A DNA stretch of 64,000 bases, taken from contig JBBHKE010002116.1 of the NCBI GenBank assembly GCA_037447655.1, forward strand, positions 1 through 64,000, written 5' to 3'. Of the stretch, positions 34,443 to 44,479 are shown in pieces; positions within the stretch are counted from its first letter, which is position 1; each line of letters starts with the position of its first letter. The position numbers and the translations under genes are program-made. The notes below the pieces were generated by a model. The model was not told where the DNA came from. It saw only the letters and a program-made list of their open reading frames with translations, and did no database searches. The stretch is from Zygnema cylindricum (Eukaryota > Streptophyta > Zygnematophyceae > Zygnematales > Zygnemataceae).

Positions 34443-35655
34443 TAAGGGTGAAGTTCCATCAAGCGAAAAGTGGCGTACACCGCGCATCGTAATTAGAGTA
34501 AATTACTCTAATTCGGTCGCTCGAAATTTCGACTCTATCACATGAAATAGAGTAAACGATTCTATTTTTTTCATTATTCTATTTAAGGTAAAGTTTAATT
34601 AGCGTTTTTAATTTTATTATAGGTTCGTTTTAAATAGTGTGGAGTACGGACGGTGTCAGACTGTGCAAAATTGTACTTTATTAAGTAAAAAAGTACAAAT
34701 AATGATTAAATACATGTCGTTATCATGTATATGCGTTATAACAAACCGTGTAGTGCAAACGTCATAGTGACGATAAACTGTACGTTTTGCCAAATTTTGT
34801 ACGGATACCTTATTTACAGTAGAGGATATTAGCGTGCCAAATTGGAGTACTTGAATAAATTAGAGTAAACTTCATAGTTAAAAAGGCTCTATCACATAAA
34901 TTAGCGTTAATTACTCTAATTGTTTTTTTCAGTTTTTGTACTCTAATTTTTTCATTACTCTAATTACGATTGGCGGTGTAGTTTACAGACATCCGCGACC
35001 CTCCGTACCAAATCGTACCGCCTATTTTGTTTTTAAACGAAAAACTACATTACAAAGAATCTTGCCGATACTCTTCGAAGGTCTTGGAGGTAATACTGGC
35101 CGTCGGATGTTCACCTGCAAGGAGTTCGCTTCATTTTTTTCTGTAACAGTCAACCCACCTCGAGGAGCTCGAAGAGGTGGGTTGGCAGATACAAAAAAAA
35201 AAATCGTGACACCGTGGACGATTAAGCTACGTGTCATGATGTAAAACCAACGAAAAATCTTAAGATTTGCACATGACACTTGCTTTCCAAAATACAACCG
35301 AAAATAAAAACGATATTTCGTAACATTCCCTCGTCACGCTATTTTTGGTAACTTTTGTTCGTCACACTATTTCTCTCAATAGACTTTCGTTATGTTCGAA
35401 AACTGAAACCCTAAAAAATGAGTTGGCGTACAGACTGGCGTCTGCAAATGTATAAAAGTTTTGTCGTATGATTACTTCGTATGCAGGTACATGGTAAGCA
35501 AGTAAAGATTTGAAGTTAAGTTTGTCGGTGCTAAAAATCTGAAAGATATTTAATATCTGATCTTAGCTTGCGTGGTGCCAATCAATTTAAAACACGTGGC
35601 TTACAAACTCTACGTGATGGCGGTTACAATTACAGAAACGTATGAGGGAAATTCA
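34443..35655 (+). mobile_element. Second copy of the 790-bp non-autonomous element, interrupted
   Basis: AGGGTGAAGTTCCAT (34445) to about 35655 matches 7080-7866, with the MITE 34478-34978 inserted inside. The central hairpin arms here are 11 bp (CAACCCACCTC and GAGGTGGGTTG, about 35151-35182) with a longer loop than in copy 1. The right end is degraded. Confidence 0.75.
34478..34978. mobile_element. 501-bp MITE with TA target duplication
   Basis: The termini are CACCGCGCATCGTAATTAGA and its near reverse complement ending CGATTGGCGGTG. It is flanked by TA on both sides (34476-34477, 34979-34980). The unoccupied site GTGGCGTAGTTTAC at 7107-7120 proves insertion at a single TA. TA duplication suggests the Tc1/mariner superfamily, although the ends are not the Stowaway consensus I know. 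A partial inverted relative is at 58860-59060. Confidence 0.85.
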
Positions 35656-36630
35656 CTGTAATTTAGATGATAGATATTTTTCAACTATGAATTTTACTCT
35701 AATTTATTTAGTTACTCTATATTGGGTTATGTCGACGATAATTATGTGCGCGATAATTATGAACACTAAATTACGTAGAGGTACAAAATCTATCAGTTCG
35801 TATATGTCGACGTCATTGTGACGTTAGTATTATTTGTCACGCTCAATGACATTTCCGTCGGACAACCGTTGACGGTTATATGTAAATTATGCGCAATTAC
35901 GTAATTAATTAGCAACAGTTATGAACGACGGCTTGTCAACGAAATTCGAATGTAAACGGCATTTCCGTTTCGTTTTTTTCATTTTCAGGTTAAAAAAGTA
36001 CTTTTGAACTCTAATATTGTCGCACTTTGGTGGTTATATTAGATTCAATTTACCTTAATAATGACTCATTACCCTAATAATGTTTCTTTCAAACTACGTA
36101 GTCGGAAAATGAACACTTATTACAGTTAAGTTTGACTCTAAATGAGTAGCGATTAGAAGTTATCTTAACGAATCTACGTAACGCAACATATTATTAGACG
36201 ACCACAATTACACGTGGCCATTTTATTAACCGTGGAATTGTGATGCCTGTAAAACAACGATAATAGGTAAACCGTCTGTCTTGGTCGTCTGTCCTGGTTA
36301 TTTTTTTTTCCTGGTTAATTGCGTACATTGAATAACGTGCATTGTTTTCCACAACTGCTCCGTACAAAATTTCGACGGCAAATTTTACAGCTTCTCGCTT
36401 CATTTTTTTAGTTTTTAAAAAATGTGATTTTTCAAATTTAAAACCAAATATTAAAATTTATATTTTGAACCTACCCTCTTTTCACAATGGATTGCCGTTT
36501 TTTTATGACTTCTCAATTTCATAATTTTTACGTATATATTGAACCTTCGGACAAGCAATGGCATTATCGATTTAGCTTTTTGAATTGTGTTTACTCTTAC
36601 ATCCAACTCTTGTTGTTAACTACACTCTCC
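35656..36630. other. Intergenic stretch, nothing recognised
   Basis: AT-rich with no domain-bearing ORF. The minus ORF at 36194-36403 has no support. Confidence 0.5.
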
Positions 36631-36633
36631 TCC

Positions 36634-36640
36634 TATAAAT
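36634..36640 (+). promoter_or_regulatory. TATA box of the pogo-like transposase
   Basis: CTATAAATAG lies 45 bp before the first in-frame ATG (36679) of transposase exon 1. That places a start site around 36665 with a very short leader. Confidence 0.5.
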
Positions 36641-36678
36641 AGTCGCTTTGTTGTCGAAAGTATGTGGAGATTTCAAGA

Positions 36679-37042
36679 ATGTGGGGTAACTACGCATCGA
36701 GATATAATGGAATATCTCATATCCCTGCACCTGTTGTGGGAGAGGTGATCGTAGAGATGAACCCTGTCGGATCCGAAATGGCGAGTGGTGCAAAAGAATT
36801 ACCACATGTGGAGCCACTCGTGGAAGAAGCTTCGAGCAGAGAAGACGACACTGTGGGCGAAGATTTGGGGAGTCAACCTACAACTTTTGACCCGCCGCAG
36901 TCCAGCCGGAAAAAGCAACACGTTACAACCAAAAGGGATCGTTTGCGGATAATCATGTGGATGATCGCTGACAAGCGGGAGAACGGATTCCGAAACCTCA
37001 TCCCCAAAAGTATCAAGAAGTTTTCGGGAAGCAAAGCATGTA
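36679..37042 (+). CDS. Pogo-like transposase exon 1
   Basis: The ATG at 36679 opens a 121-codon exon. The N-terminal ~85 residues are acidic and low-complexity, followed by KKQHVTTKRDRLRIIMWMIA and NGFRNLIPKSIKKFSGSK, which resembles the first helix-turn-helix of pogo/CENP-B-type transposases. The exon ends at GTA before GTAAGT (37043), leaving one base of a codon. This joins in phase with exon 2 at 42926 to give SKACKHQKAKRWW, where K-A-K-R-W-W continues the same DNA-binding region in relatives. The start could be elsewhere because a GTG-initiated reading extends to 36664. Confidence 0.6.
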
Positions 37043-37424
37043 GTAAGTTTTCCTAAAACGCTTCCCCCCTTTACCTCATCATCCCTTCTCTCTCGTTATT
37101 ATTATTTTTTCTGCGGTTTCAATGATTTGTAATGTGTTATTCTCTCATTTTTTTTGTATATGCTATTGTATATTTCCTTTCTACAATTTGTTGTTGCTTA
37201 CTTATTATTGCGAATTATTCGAATTTAATCCGTTGGAGATGAGATGAGATGAAATGTAGTCCTCTCCTCTATTAACCCTTTTCTCTATGGGTGATATTGA
37301 TCGGTTGTTATACGTCTTGTTTTAAATATTTTCGTATATAGTTAGGATGAAACTTTAGTTATGATAAAACAGTCTGAGGGATGATGATGGAAAACAGGGG
37401 TGGAAAAGAAAACAGTTTTTAGGG

Positions 37425-38035
37425 TCCTTGGAATGGCGACGACATTGCGTCGTCGCTTCATTTATGTCCACGCATCACATAATGAAATGACGATGAGAAA
37501 ACGCCGTCGCTTCGATGTGGACACTCTCGGAAACGGTTAACCGGCGACAACATTATGTCATCGCCGTATAAATTGAGGTATTGGACAATCAGCGATGACT
37601 TATTTTCATCGCTTGAATGTTGGACTCCGGGATAAGTTTTGCGTAACCGGTGATGACATTATGTCGTCGCCATATAAATGGAGGTATTGTACAATCGGCG
37701 ATGAATTATTTTCGTCGCTTGATTGTTAGACCGTGGGACAAGTTTGGCGTAACCGGCGACGACATTATGTCGTCGCCATATAAATTGAGGTATTGTACAA
37801 TCAGCGATGAGTTATTTTCATCACTTGAATGTTGGACTACGAGACAAGTTTGGCGTTTCGTCACCGAAATGTTGGAACGCCATATAGCAAGTTTCAATGG
37901 ACGTTTGACGCGGATTTTATGTAGTCGGATGAATGTTGGACTACTCAAATGTACATGACGACGGAATTCGCCATTTCGTCGCTGCAATATTGGACGGCGT
38001 AATTCGCCGTTTTGTCGCCACAATATTGGATCATC
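37425..38035 (+). repeat. Palindromic repeat array, copy A
   Basis: About three tandem units of ~108 bp each contain GGCGACGACATTATGTCGTC-type near-palindromes (about 37546, 37651, 37759). They are joined by AATCAGCGATGACTTATTTT and GAATGTTGGACTCCGGGACA. Copy B at 40350-40800 has two units of the same sequence. Half-sites such as AGCGATGA are interspersed. Confidence 0.85.
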
Positions 38036-38232
38036 CGAAAATGGTGCTCGAACGTGGGTTTGACGTCATGGACAAGTAGACAATTTGTACGTGTTTAAGA
38101 AACCAATCCGCCGCTCCTATGGAATGAAGTTGTCAGATTACTCTTCTCTCTCATTTGTTGTCTTTTACCATTATTTTGCCATATTTTGCATTGTAGTTCC
38201 GTACTCTTAACACTCGCGTGAAAAGCAACTCC

Positions 38233-39360
38233 ATGGATGGCGGCGAGTGACCGAATAAACGACCACGTAGTTATGTACTACAATAGAATAGATTTCCTCC
38301 CTTAAAAATTAGCCGGCTCGCAAATCGCCGCCAAGTGAAGAGAGGGACGACATATTAACCGACGCGGAGACAACAGAGGTGTCACAAATAGAGGTACAAT
38401 TACATGGAGGGGTGGCGGAAGAGTTAGGGACGGAAAGGAATACAAGTGAGGGTGAAACAAACGATAAATTGGTACAAGACCAAAAAGGGGTATCCAATGA
38501 GGAAGGAACTGAAGAAAAAAAGGTTGAAGGAGAAAGGGTGGTAGAGGAATTGGGTGCAAAGGAAGGGGATTTAACGGATGTGGTAGGAGAGGAAAAAGGG
38601 GAATCAAATGAGGAGGAAATTGACAAGGGATTGGAAAATGAGGTTGGAGGAGAAAGGATGATAGAGGGAGAGGGTGTAGAGGAAGGTGTTTTAGCATGTA
38701 AGGTAGGAGAGGAAAAAGGGGAATCGGATGAGGAGGGAAGTGATAATTGGTTAGAAAAAGAGGTTGGAGGAGAAATGGTCGTAGAGAAAGAGGGTGTAAA
38801 GGAAGGTGTTTTCTCGGATGTGGTAGGAGAGGAAAAAAAAGAATCAAATGAGGAGGAAATTGACAAGGGATTGGAAATGAGGTTGGAGGAGAAAGGATGA
38901 TAGAGGGAGAGGGTGTAGAGGAAGGTGTTTTAGCACGTGAGGTAGGAGAGGAAATTAGGGAATCGGATGAAGAGGGAAGTGATAATGGGTTAGAAAAAGA
39001 GGTTGAAGGAGAAATGGTCATAGAGAAAGAGGGTGTAAATGAAGGTGTTTTAGCGGGCGAGGAGGGAAGTGAAAATGACGGCGAACAAGAGCTACGAGGG
39101 AAAAGGAAGGTAAAGAAGAAGGGTAGGGTGGTGTCATTGTCCGAGGGAGATCACCTAGTATTAGATAGAGTCCAAAAAGGAAACAAAAATAAAGGGAAAG
39201 ATGATGAGGATTATGTACCATCGGATTTTGGGGATGACGAAAGTATCGTGGAAAGAAGCAAACCAAACGAGGATGAAAACTCGCCCGAAACAAATTCTTC
39301 CCACAGACATTTCGATGACAAAGTTTGTGGGGGAAGCCTCTATTGAGGATGTTCAAAGTT
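38233..39360 (+). pseudogene. Acidic accessory protein, copy A (broken)
   Basis: The start region matches copy B (ATGGATGGCGGCGAG), but the sixth codon is TGA where copy B has CGA, a C-to-T change. A further stop and an indel follow. The downstream frames 38379-38900 and 38897-39346 encode a highly acidic region with four ~40-residue repeats (120-bp period from about 38586: VGEEKGESNEEEIDKG, VGEEKGESDEEGSDN and variants). Then comes ELRGKRKVKKKGRVVSLSEG and DEDYVPSDFGDDESIVE, shared with copy B. It is truncated at 39377 by the hAT fragment. Copy B lacks the repeat expansion. Function unknown. Confidence 0.7.
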
Positions 39361-39377
39361 CGAAAAGCTCCAAAAAA

Positions 39378-40174
39378 TAGTGTTGTGTATCGGTAAGGAT
39401 TTGCCGATAACCGATATGGGCCTTTTTTCAGGTATTCGATAATCGATAAATTGGTACGATATATCGAAATTGGTCTTATCGCCGATAAGTAGTCGATAAT
39501 ATCGGGTACTTATCGGCGATAATGCCGATAGCGATAACTATCGGCGATATCTGTACGGACCTTACAGATTAATGCACGGCCTGAAAACTCAACTGTACGT
39601 CTTATTCCCCAAACGTGTAAAAGCACAAAAAGTACAGTAGCCACCATGAGATCTGTACGGTGTTGATACGGATCCAGTAAAAATGATGTACCTTTCACAT
39701 CGGACGCCATGGCTTTGTCCCTATATTCCTTGAGATCCAGTGGGGACCTGCCACGTGTCAATCTGTCAGCTTTTTTGGCAAAAGCTGCCAAAAGAGCCAT
39801 TCCGAGATGCCGGCGCTCACGCTGGCCCGTCCGCTCGTGTTTACTCAATTCCAAGTCGTTCGTTTGATTCCGGCGGCGCGCAGAATGTTATTTTGCATCC
39901 GTTGTACTTTTGTGTCCGCCGTCCTTTTCCAGTTCCATGTTCACCAGTTTTTAAGTAAAATTTCGTGCGTCGCCGTAAATTTTTTTTCAGTTAACTGGTC
40001 GACATTTATGTGCTGCGCTGTCCTTAATAAGTTGCAGTTAAACGCTAACGGAACATATTATTATACGTTGCATGCCACGCTATATAAAGTCAATAAAATA
40101 ATACAGTATGTTATAAAGTACTATTGTATGCATACTATATATTTTTTTAAGTTATCGCCAATATGGAATTTGTT
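39378..40174 (+). mobile_element. Non-autonomous hAT fragment, truncated by assembly gap
   Basis: It begins with TAGTGTTGTGTATCGG (family terminus) and a TATCGGCGATA hairpin (about 39476-39545), nearly the reverse complement of 5060-5265. Bases 40002-40174 match 3748-3925 of the hAT element above. No transposase is present. It stops at the N run, so its right end and target duplication cannot be seen. Confidence 0.75.
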
Positions 40175-40184
40175 NNNNNNNNNN
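40175..40184. other. Ten-N assembly gap
   Basis: Run of N of conventional length, so the true missing length is unknown. It lies exactly where the hAT fragment should end and where pogo copy B begins. Confidence 0.95.
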
Positions 40185-40208
40185 CGACTAACATCTTATG
40201 GGGGTAAA

Positions 40209-40235
40209 TACGCCGCTGTTGTAATACAGCAGCGG
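40209..40235. repeat. Short hairpin next to gap
   Basis: GCCGCTG, a spacer of about 8-11 bases, then CAGCGGC. Possibly an element end or a structure that stopped assembly. Confidence 0.5.
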
Positions 40236-40349
40236 CCAATTGGCTAAGACTCTCACGGGTGTAGTTTCGTTGCTGCAAATAAAACCATCTAAGGGATGGT
40301 GATGGATAACGGGGGGGGGGGGGAAGAAAACTGTGTTTAGGGTCCTTGG

Positions 40350-40800
40350 AATGGCGACAACATTGTGTCGTCGCTTTATTTATGTCCACGCATCACACAA
40401 TGAAATGACGATGAGAAAACGTCGTCGCTTTGATGTGGGCACTCTCAGAATCGGTTAACCGGCGACGACATTATGTCGTCGCCGCATAAATGGAGGTATT
40501 CTACAATCAGCAATGACTTATTTTCGTCGCTTAAATGTTGGACTCCGGGACAAGTTTGGCGAAACCGGCGACGACATTATGTCGTCCCCATATAAATGGA
40601 GGTATTGTACAATCAGCGATGACTTTTTTTCGTCGCCTGAATGTTGGACTCCGGGACAAGTTTTGCGTTTCGTGGCTGCAACGTTGAAACGCCATTTAGC
40701 AGGTTTCAATGGACGTTTGAGGCCGATTTTATGTCACCCGATGAATGTTGGACTACTCGAATGTACATGACGACGGAATTCGCCGTTTCGTCGCCGCAAT
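40350..40800 (+). repeat. Palindromic repeat array, copy B
   Basis: Two 108-bp units carry CGACGACATTATGTCGTCG (40464-40482) and a one-base variant ending GTCGTCCCC (about 40568). The units are flanked by the same CTCCGGGACAAGTTTGGCG phrase as copy A. A G-run and the phrase GGGTCCTTGGAATGGCGAC precede it in both copies. Confidence 0.85.
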
Positions 40801-41008
40801 ATTGGAACGTCCGAAAATGGTGCTCAAACGTGGGTTTGATGTCATCGACAAATAAACATTTTGTGCGTATTTAAGAAACAAATCCGCTGCTCCTATGGAA
40901 TGAAGTTGTCAAATTACTCCTCTCTCACATTTGTTGTCTTTTACCATTGTTATGTCCTTTTTTGCACTGTAGTTCCGTACTCTTTGCACTAGTGTGAAAA
41001 ACAGCTCC

Positions 41009-41770
41009 ATGGATGGCGGCGAGCGAGCGAATAAACGACCACGTAGCTATGTACTACAATACAATCAATTTCCTCCCTTAAAAATTAGTCCACTCGCAAA
41101 TCGCCGGCCAAGTGAAGAGAGGGACGACATATTAACCGACCCGGAGACAACGGAGGTGACAGAAATAGAGGTACAATTACATGAAGGAGGTGTTGCGGAA
41201 GAGTTAGTGAGGGAAATGAATACAAGTGAAATTGACGATGAACAAGAGCTACGAGGGAAAAGGAAGGTAAAGAAGAAAGGTAGGGTGGTGCCATTGTCCG
41301 AGGGGGGTGTCCTATTATTAGATAGAGTCCTAGAGGGAAATAAAAGTAAAGGGGAAGATGATGAGGATTATGTCCCATCACGTTGCGGGGATGACGAAAG
41401 TATCGTGGACGGAAGCGAACCAACCGAGGAGGAAAAATCGCTCGAACAAATTCATCCCAAAGACATTCCTGTGATAAAGTTTGTGAGGGAAGCCTCGACC
41501 GAGGATGATCAAAGTTCGGAAAGCTCCGAAAAAAGGAAAGAAAACGACTTCGTAAGTGATGATGAGGTTGTCATGCAACCCCCTTCACCAAACTGGGAAA
41601 TAGCACTCGTTTTGGCTCTAACGGGCCAAATGGGGCCCATTCAGCTGCCTCTATACCGTGTAGAGGAGCAGGATTGGTATTTTCCGCCTCCCACCGGGGA
41701 GGAGGAAATGGATAGTTTTCTTCCGAGCACCTCCCATTACATTCCTGTGGAAGAATGGCCGGAGGATTAG
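41009..41770 (+). CDS. Acidic accessory protein of the pogo element, copy B
   Basis: An intact 253-codon ORF starts at ATG 41009. The N-terminus is basic (GGERANKRPRSY). A basic patch ELRGKRKVKKKGRVVPLSEG lies at about residues 75-95, followed by a strongly acidic segment (DDEDYVPSRCGDDESIVDG), Ser/Glu-rich stretches and an aromatic C-terminus ending YIPVEEWPED. The basic patch could be a nuclear localisation signal. It lies in the first intron of the transposase on the same strand. No family recognised. Conservation with copy A across a duplication supports a real protein of the element, such as a second DNA-binding or accessory factor, but the role is inference. Confidence 0.6.
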   Translation: MDGGERANKRPRSYVLQYNQFPPLKISPLANRRPSEERDDILTDPETTEVTEIEVQLHEGGVAEELVREMNTSEIDDEQELRGKRKVKKKGRVVPLSEGGVLLLDRVLEGNKSKGEDDEDYVPSRCGDDESIVDGSEPTEEEKSLEQIHPKDIPVIKFVREASTEDDQSSESSEKRKENDFVSDDEVVMQPPSPNWEIALVLALTGQMGPIQLPLYRVEEQDWYFPPPTGEEEMDSFLPSTSHYIPVEEWPED

Positions 41771-41904
41771 AGGTACAGCAAACCGCGCCCCATTGATCGA
41801 GCGAGAAACCCTTTCCCGGAAATGTTGGATATTCCTCCCAACGTACCAGCTCATCCTACTTGGGTTTTTTATAGCAGGAGAAGGTAGAGGGTCAAACTTT
41901 GGGT

Positions 41905-42314
41905 ACATAAGGCATTTATAACACGATGACCAACAATTCACATGGATTGTTCGGGAAGGTAATGGCTATTTCATGGATGTGCTCGAATTACTTCGACATT
42001 ACAATCCATGGGACCCTCAGTTATACACCGTCCTCCGAAATGCGCGTAAAACCCCCAAACTAAAGAGTTTGAGAAAGGCACGCAATAAAATATTGCATAA
42101 ATTTTGCAACCTTGTAGTAAGGCGAGCTTTTTTATGGGAAGTGTCGAGAGTGGTACCGGTGAACCCTCTTCCCCTCCCACTGGAAGTAGAGGATTTTCCA
42201 CGCCTAGTTGCGGAGCTCAGTCGGCAAGTTGTTGAGCAACAAAATAAATTGAGACATGTTCGGCGAATTGTGGCAAACCTCTCTCGAGAGATTAACAAAA
42301 TGAAAAAAGGGTAA
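41905..42314 (+). CDS. Unknown C-terminal ORF with coiled coil
   Basis: From about 41921 a frame reads DDQQFTWIVREGNGYFMDVL, then LLRHYNPWDPQLYTVLRNAR, a basic stretch and a heptad-like C-terminus (ELSRQVVEQQNKLRHVRR ... SREINKMKK) ending at 42314. A stop and a one-base frame change near 41915 separate it from ORF 41009-41770 and its weak continuation (NPFPEMLDIPPNVPAHPTWV). It may be the 3' part of the same accessory gene, joined by an intron or broken. No family recognised. Confidence 0.45.
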
Positions 42315-42429
42315 TTTGGAGGGGTAGTGACCATAGCCAGTGAATCGGTGACGAAATTGTCCAGTTGGTTAGTCTTTCGCCAAGCATAACCTTCCAAACC
42401 CATTTCTGGTATATATTTGCATGGTTGCC

Positions 42430-42850
42430 AAATCAGCGATGACATTATGTTCAAGCTGAATCAGCGACGACAAATTCTCATCGTTGAATATCTCATGACG
42501 GATTGTCATCATTTATACAACGACGAGATAATGTCGTCGCTAAATCGGCGATGACATTATGTTCAAGCTCAATTAGCGACGACAAATTCTCATCGCTGAA
42601 TGTCCGATGACAGATTGTCATCTTTTATTCATCAACGAGAAAATGTCGTCGCTAAATCAGCAATGAAATTATTTCCAAGCCGAAATAGCAACGACAAATT
42701 CTCATCACTGAATATCCGATGACGAATTATAATCATGTATTCAGCCACGAGATATGTCGTCGCTGATTCGGCGATGACATATTGTCAAAGCCTAACCACC
42801 GACGACAAATTCTCGTCGTTGATATTCTTGTCGCTTAAATTCTCGTCGCT
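42430..42850 (+). repeat. Tandem half-site array upstream of transposase exon 2
   Basis: Three to four units of ~115 bp repeat AGCGACGACAAATTCTCATC, ATGACGGATTGTCATC and ACGAGATAATGTCGTCGCTA. They are degenerate forms of the palindrome in arrays A and B with altered spacing. Confidence 0.8.
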
Positions 42851-42925
42851 TTCGTATTTTTGGGTCGTGTTATTTTCTAACCTAAATTTGTATTTGATGT
42901 TTTTTCTTCTTATCCTCATCTGCAG

Positions 42926-43373
42926 AGCATCAAAAAGCAAAGAGATGGTGGGTCGACAAGGTATCCATAGTACAAGGCATAAGAGATACGAGTAATACAT
43001 TGCCTACGTCGGGCTTCGGGAAACGAAATGTGGCGTTAATGAAAGCATTACCAGGCAGGGGAAGAAAGAAGATGCCATGGGTGACCCGTCTTCATGAAGA
43101 ATTACTCGGGGATTTTCATCGTTTTAAAAAGGTGCGTATGAAACTTTCTATGTCAATTGTGCAAGAGATGGCGTATGACATCATTGTATGTTTGAAAGAG
43201 GAGCATGCGCCGGAGTTCTTTGACGAGTTCGGACGTGAAAAAACTACACGAAGTACAAAAAGGTGGGTCCAAGGTTTCATGAAAAACACAACATTGTCAT
43301 CCGTGCCCAAAAAGGTAAATTACAATGTAGTCCGGAAAAAGAGAAATACATTGAGAAAACCATGGCGCATCAC
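42926..43373 (+). pseudogene. Pogo-like transposase exon 2, split by copia B
   Basis: The acceptor CATCTGCAG (42925) opens a frame continuing exon 1: HQKAKRWWVDKVSIV, then LPGRGRKKMPWVTRLHEELL, FHRFKKVRMKLSMSIVQEMA and STKRWVQGFMKN. The second CENP-B-type helix-turn-helix usually ends in such an R-W-x-x-x-F-M segment. The exon is interrupted at 43373 by the copia B insertion. It resumes at 49843 and ends at CAG 49873 before GTAAGA. Across the repaired junction one stop or frameshift remains, so this allele is inactive even without the insertion. Confidence 0.7.
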
Positions 43374-44429
43374 TGAAACTCTAATACCTTCATAAGTCCT
43401 CAGAGTGGACAGCTTCCAAGAAGCCTCTAGGATAACCGTGACCCCTTTGTGTTTCAGCAAAAATAACTGCCACCCTGGCAGACAAAAACTTTGACCAACT
43501 TCACCCTTCTGAAGACAAGACTCCCTTGAGTCGATAGCAAAAAAAATCTCTGAATTTGCTCCCCTGAGCAGTACGTTATGGAGGGTTAAAGTTGACCTTT
43601 TGTACAGTAGCTCTCTATGAGAGAGGGTCCTATCTTCTAATTTTTCTAAGTCATATCTCTCTCACAAACTCTATCTATTGATGTACGGAGCCAATCACAT
43701 TTCAGTTTCGTACACAAAAGTACAGCTGCCGGTGTACTTTAGGTACGGCCATTGTACGACATGGCCTAAATGTCGACACGTGGTATGTCCGGATTCGCTT
43801 CCTTAATCTTCGGAGATGCCGTGATCCAATGTCATTCCACCACGTGTCATCTGATGTGGCGATGACCACAAACCGCCGAAATCCTCTTCTGCGACCTCGA
43901 CGTTAATTCCGACCGTCCGATTAAATTCACATTTAATCGTAGCCGTAATAAATATATGCGCGGTATTCGTTTCACTAAAGGAATAAATGCGCGGTATTGG
44001 TTTCGTATTCGTACCGGAATCCGTACTTTTACATTTACTGGATGTATGTCTCCCGTAATCAGTTACAGTTAAATGAGCTATCATACGTTTAAATAATTAA
44101 ATAAATATCAAACCCTATGATACGTAACACCACTTCTAGAACTAACAGCTAAGGCTGACGGCTACCGGCTGTCTGCCAGCCGGTAGGTACCAGGATCAAA
44201 TTCTATGGCCGGCACATATCTTTTAGTAAATTAAACCCCTAACTAAAACATATTTTCCCGTAAACCTCAGGATAGCCTAGGTAGCCATGGCTTTAGCTCC
44301 CTCTCCAATTTCTCACTGACTGCGACAAGTTTGAGAGTTGGAAAGAGAAGTTAGATGTAGACTGCCTCGGCTTCTTTCTTATTTCTATTCAGACCTAGAA
44401 AATACTTTTAAATACCATTAATTTCAGCA
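43374..44429 (-). repeat. Copia B 3' LTR
   Basis: Plus strand runs from TGAAACTCTAATACC to ATTTCAGCA, i.e. TG...CA when read on the minus strand. AATAAGGGGAG (polypurine tract, minus strand) adjoins at 44430-44440. The antisense tRNA-like block is at 44145-44210. Confidence 0.9.
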
Positions 44430-44479
44430 CTCCCCTTATTTCTAGTGAATCTTTAATTTCAGACCACACTTTTCCCTGC

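Noticed and set aside
38302-39021. Minus-strand ORFs of 239 and 185 codons rich in Ser and Pro
   Set aside because: They are the antisense of the acidic 120-bp repeats on the plus strand.
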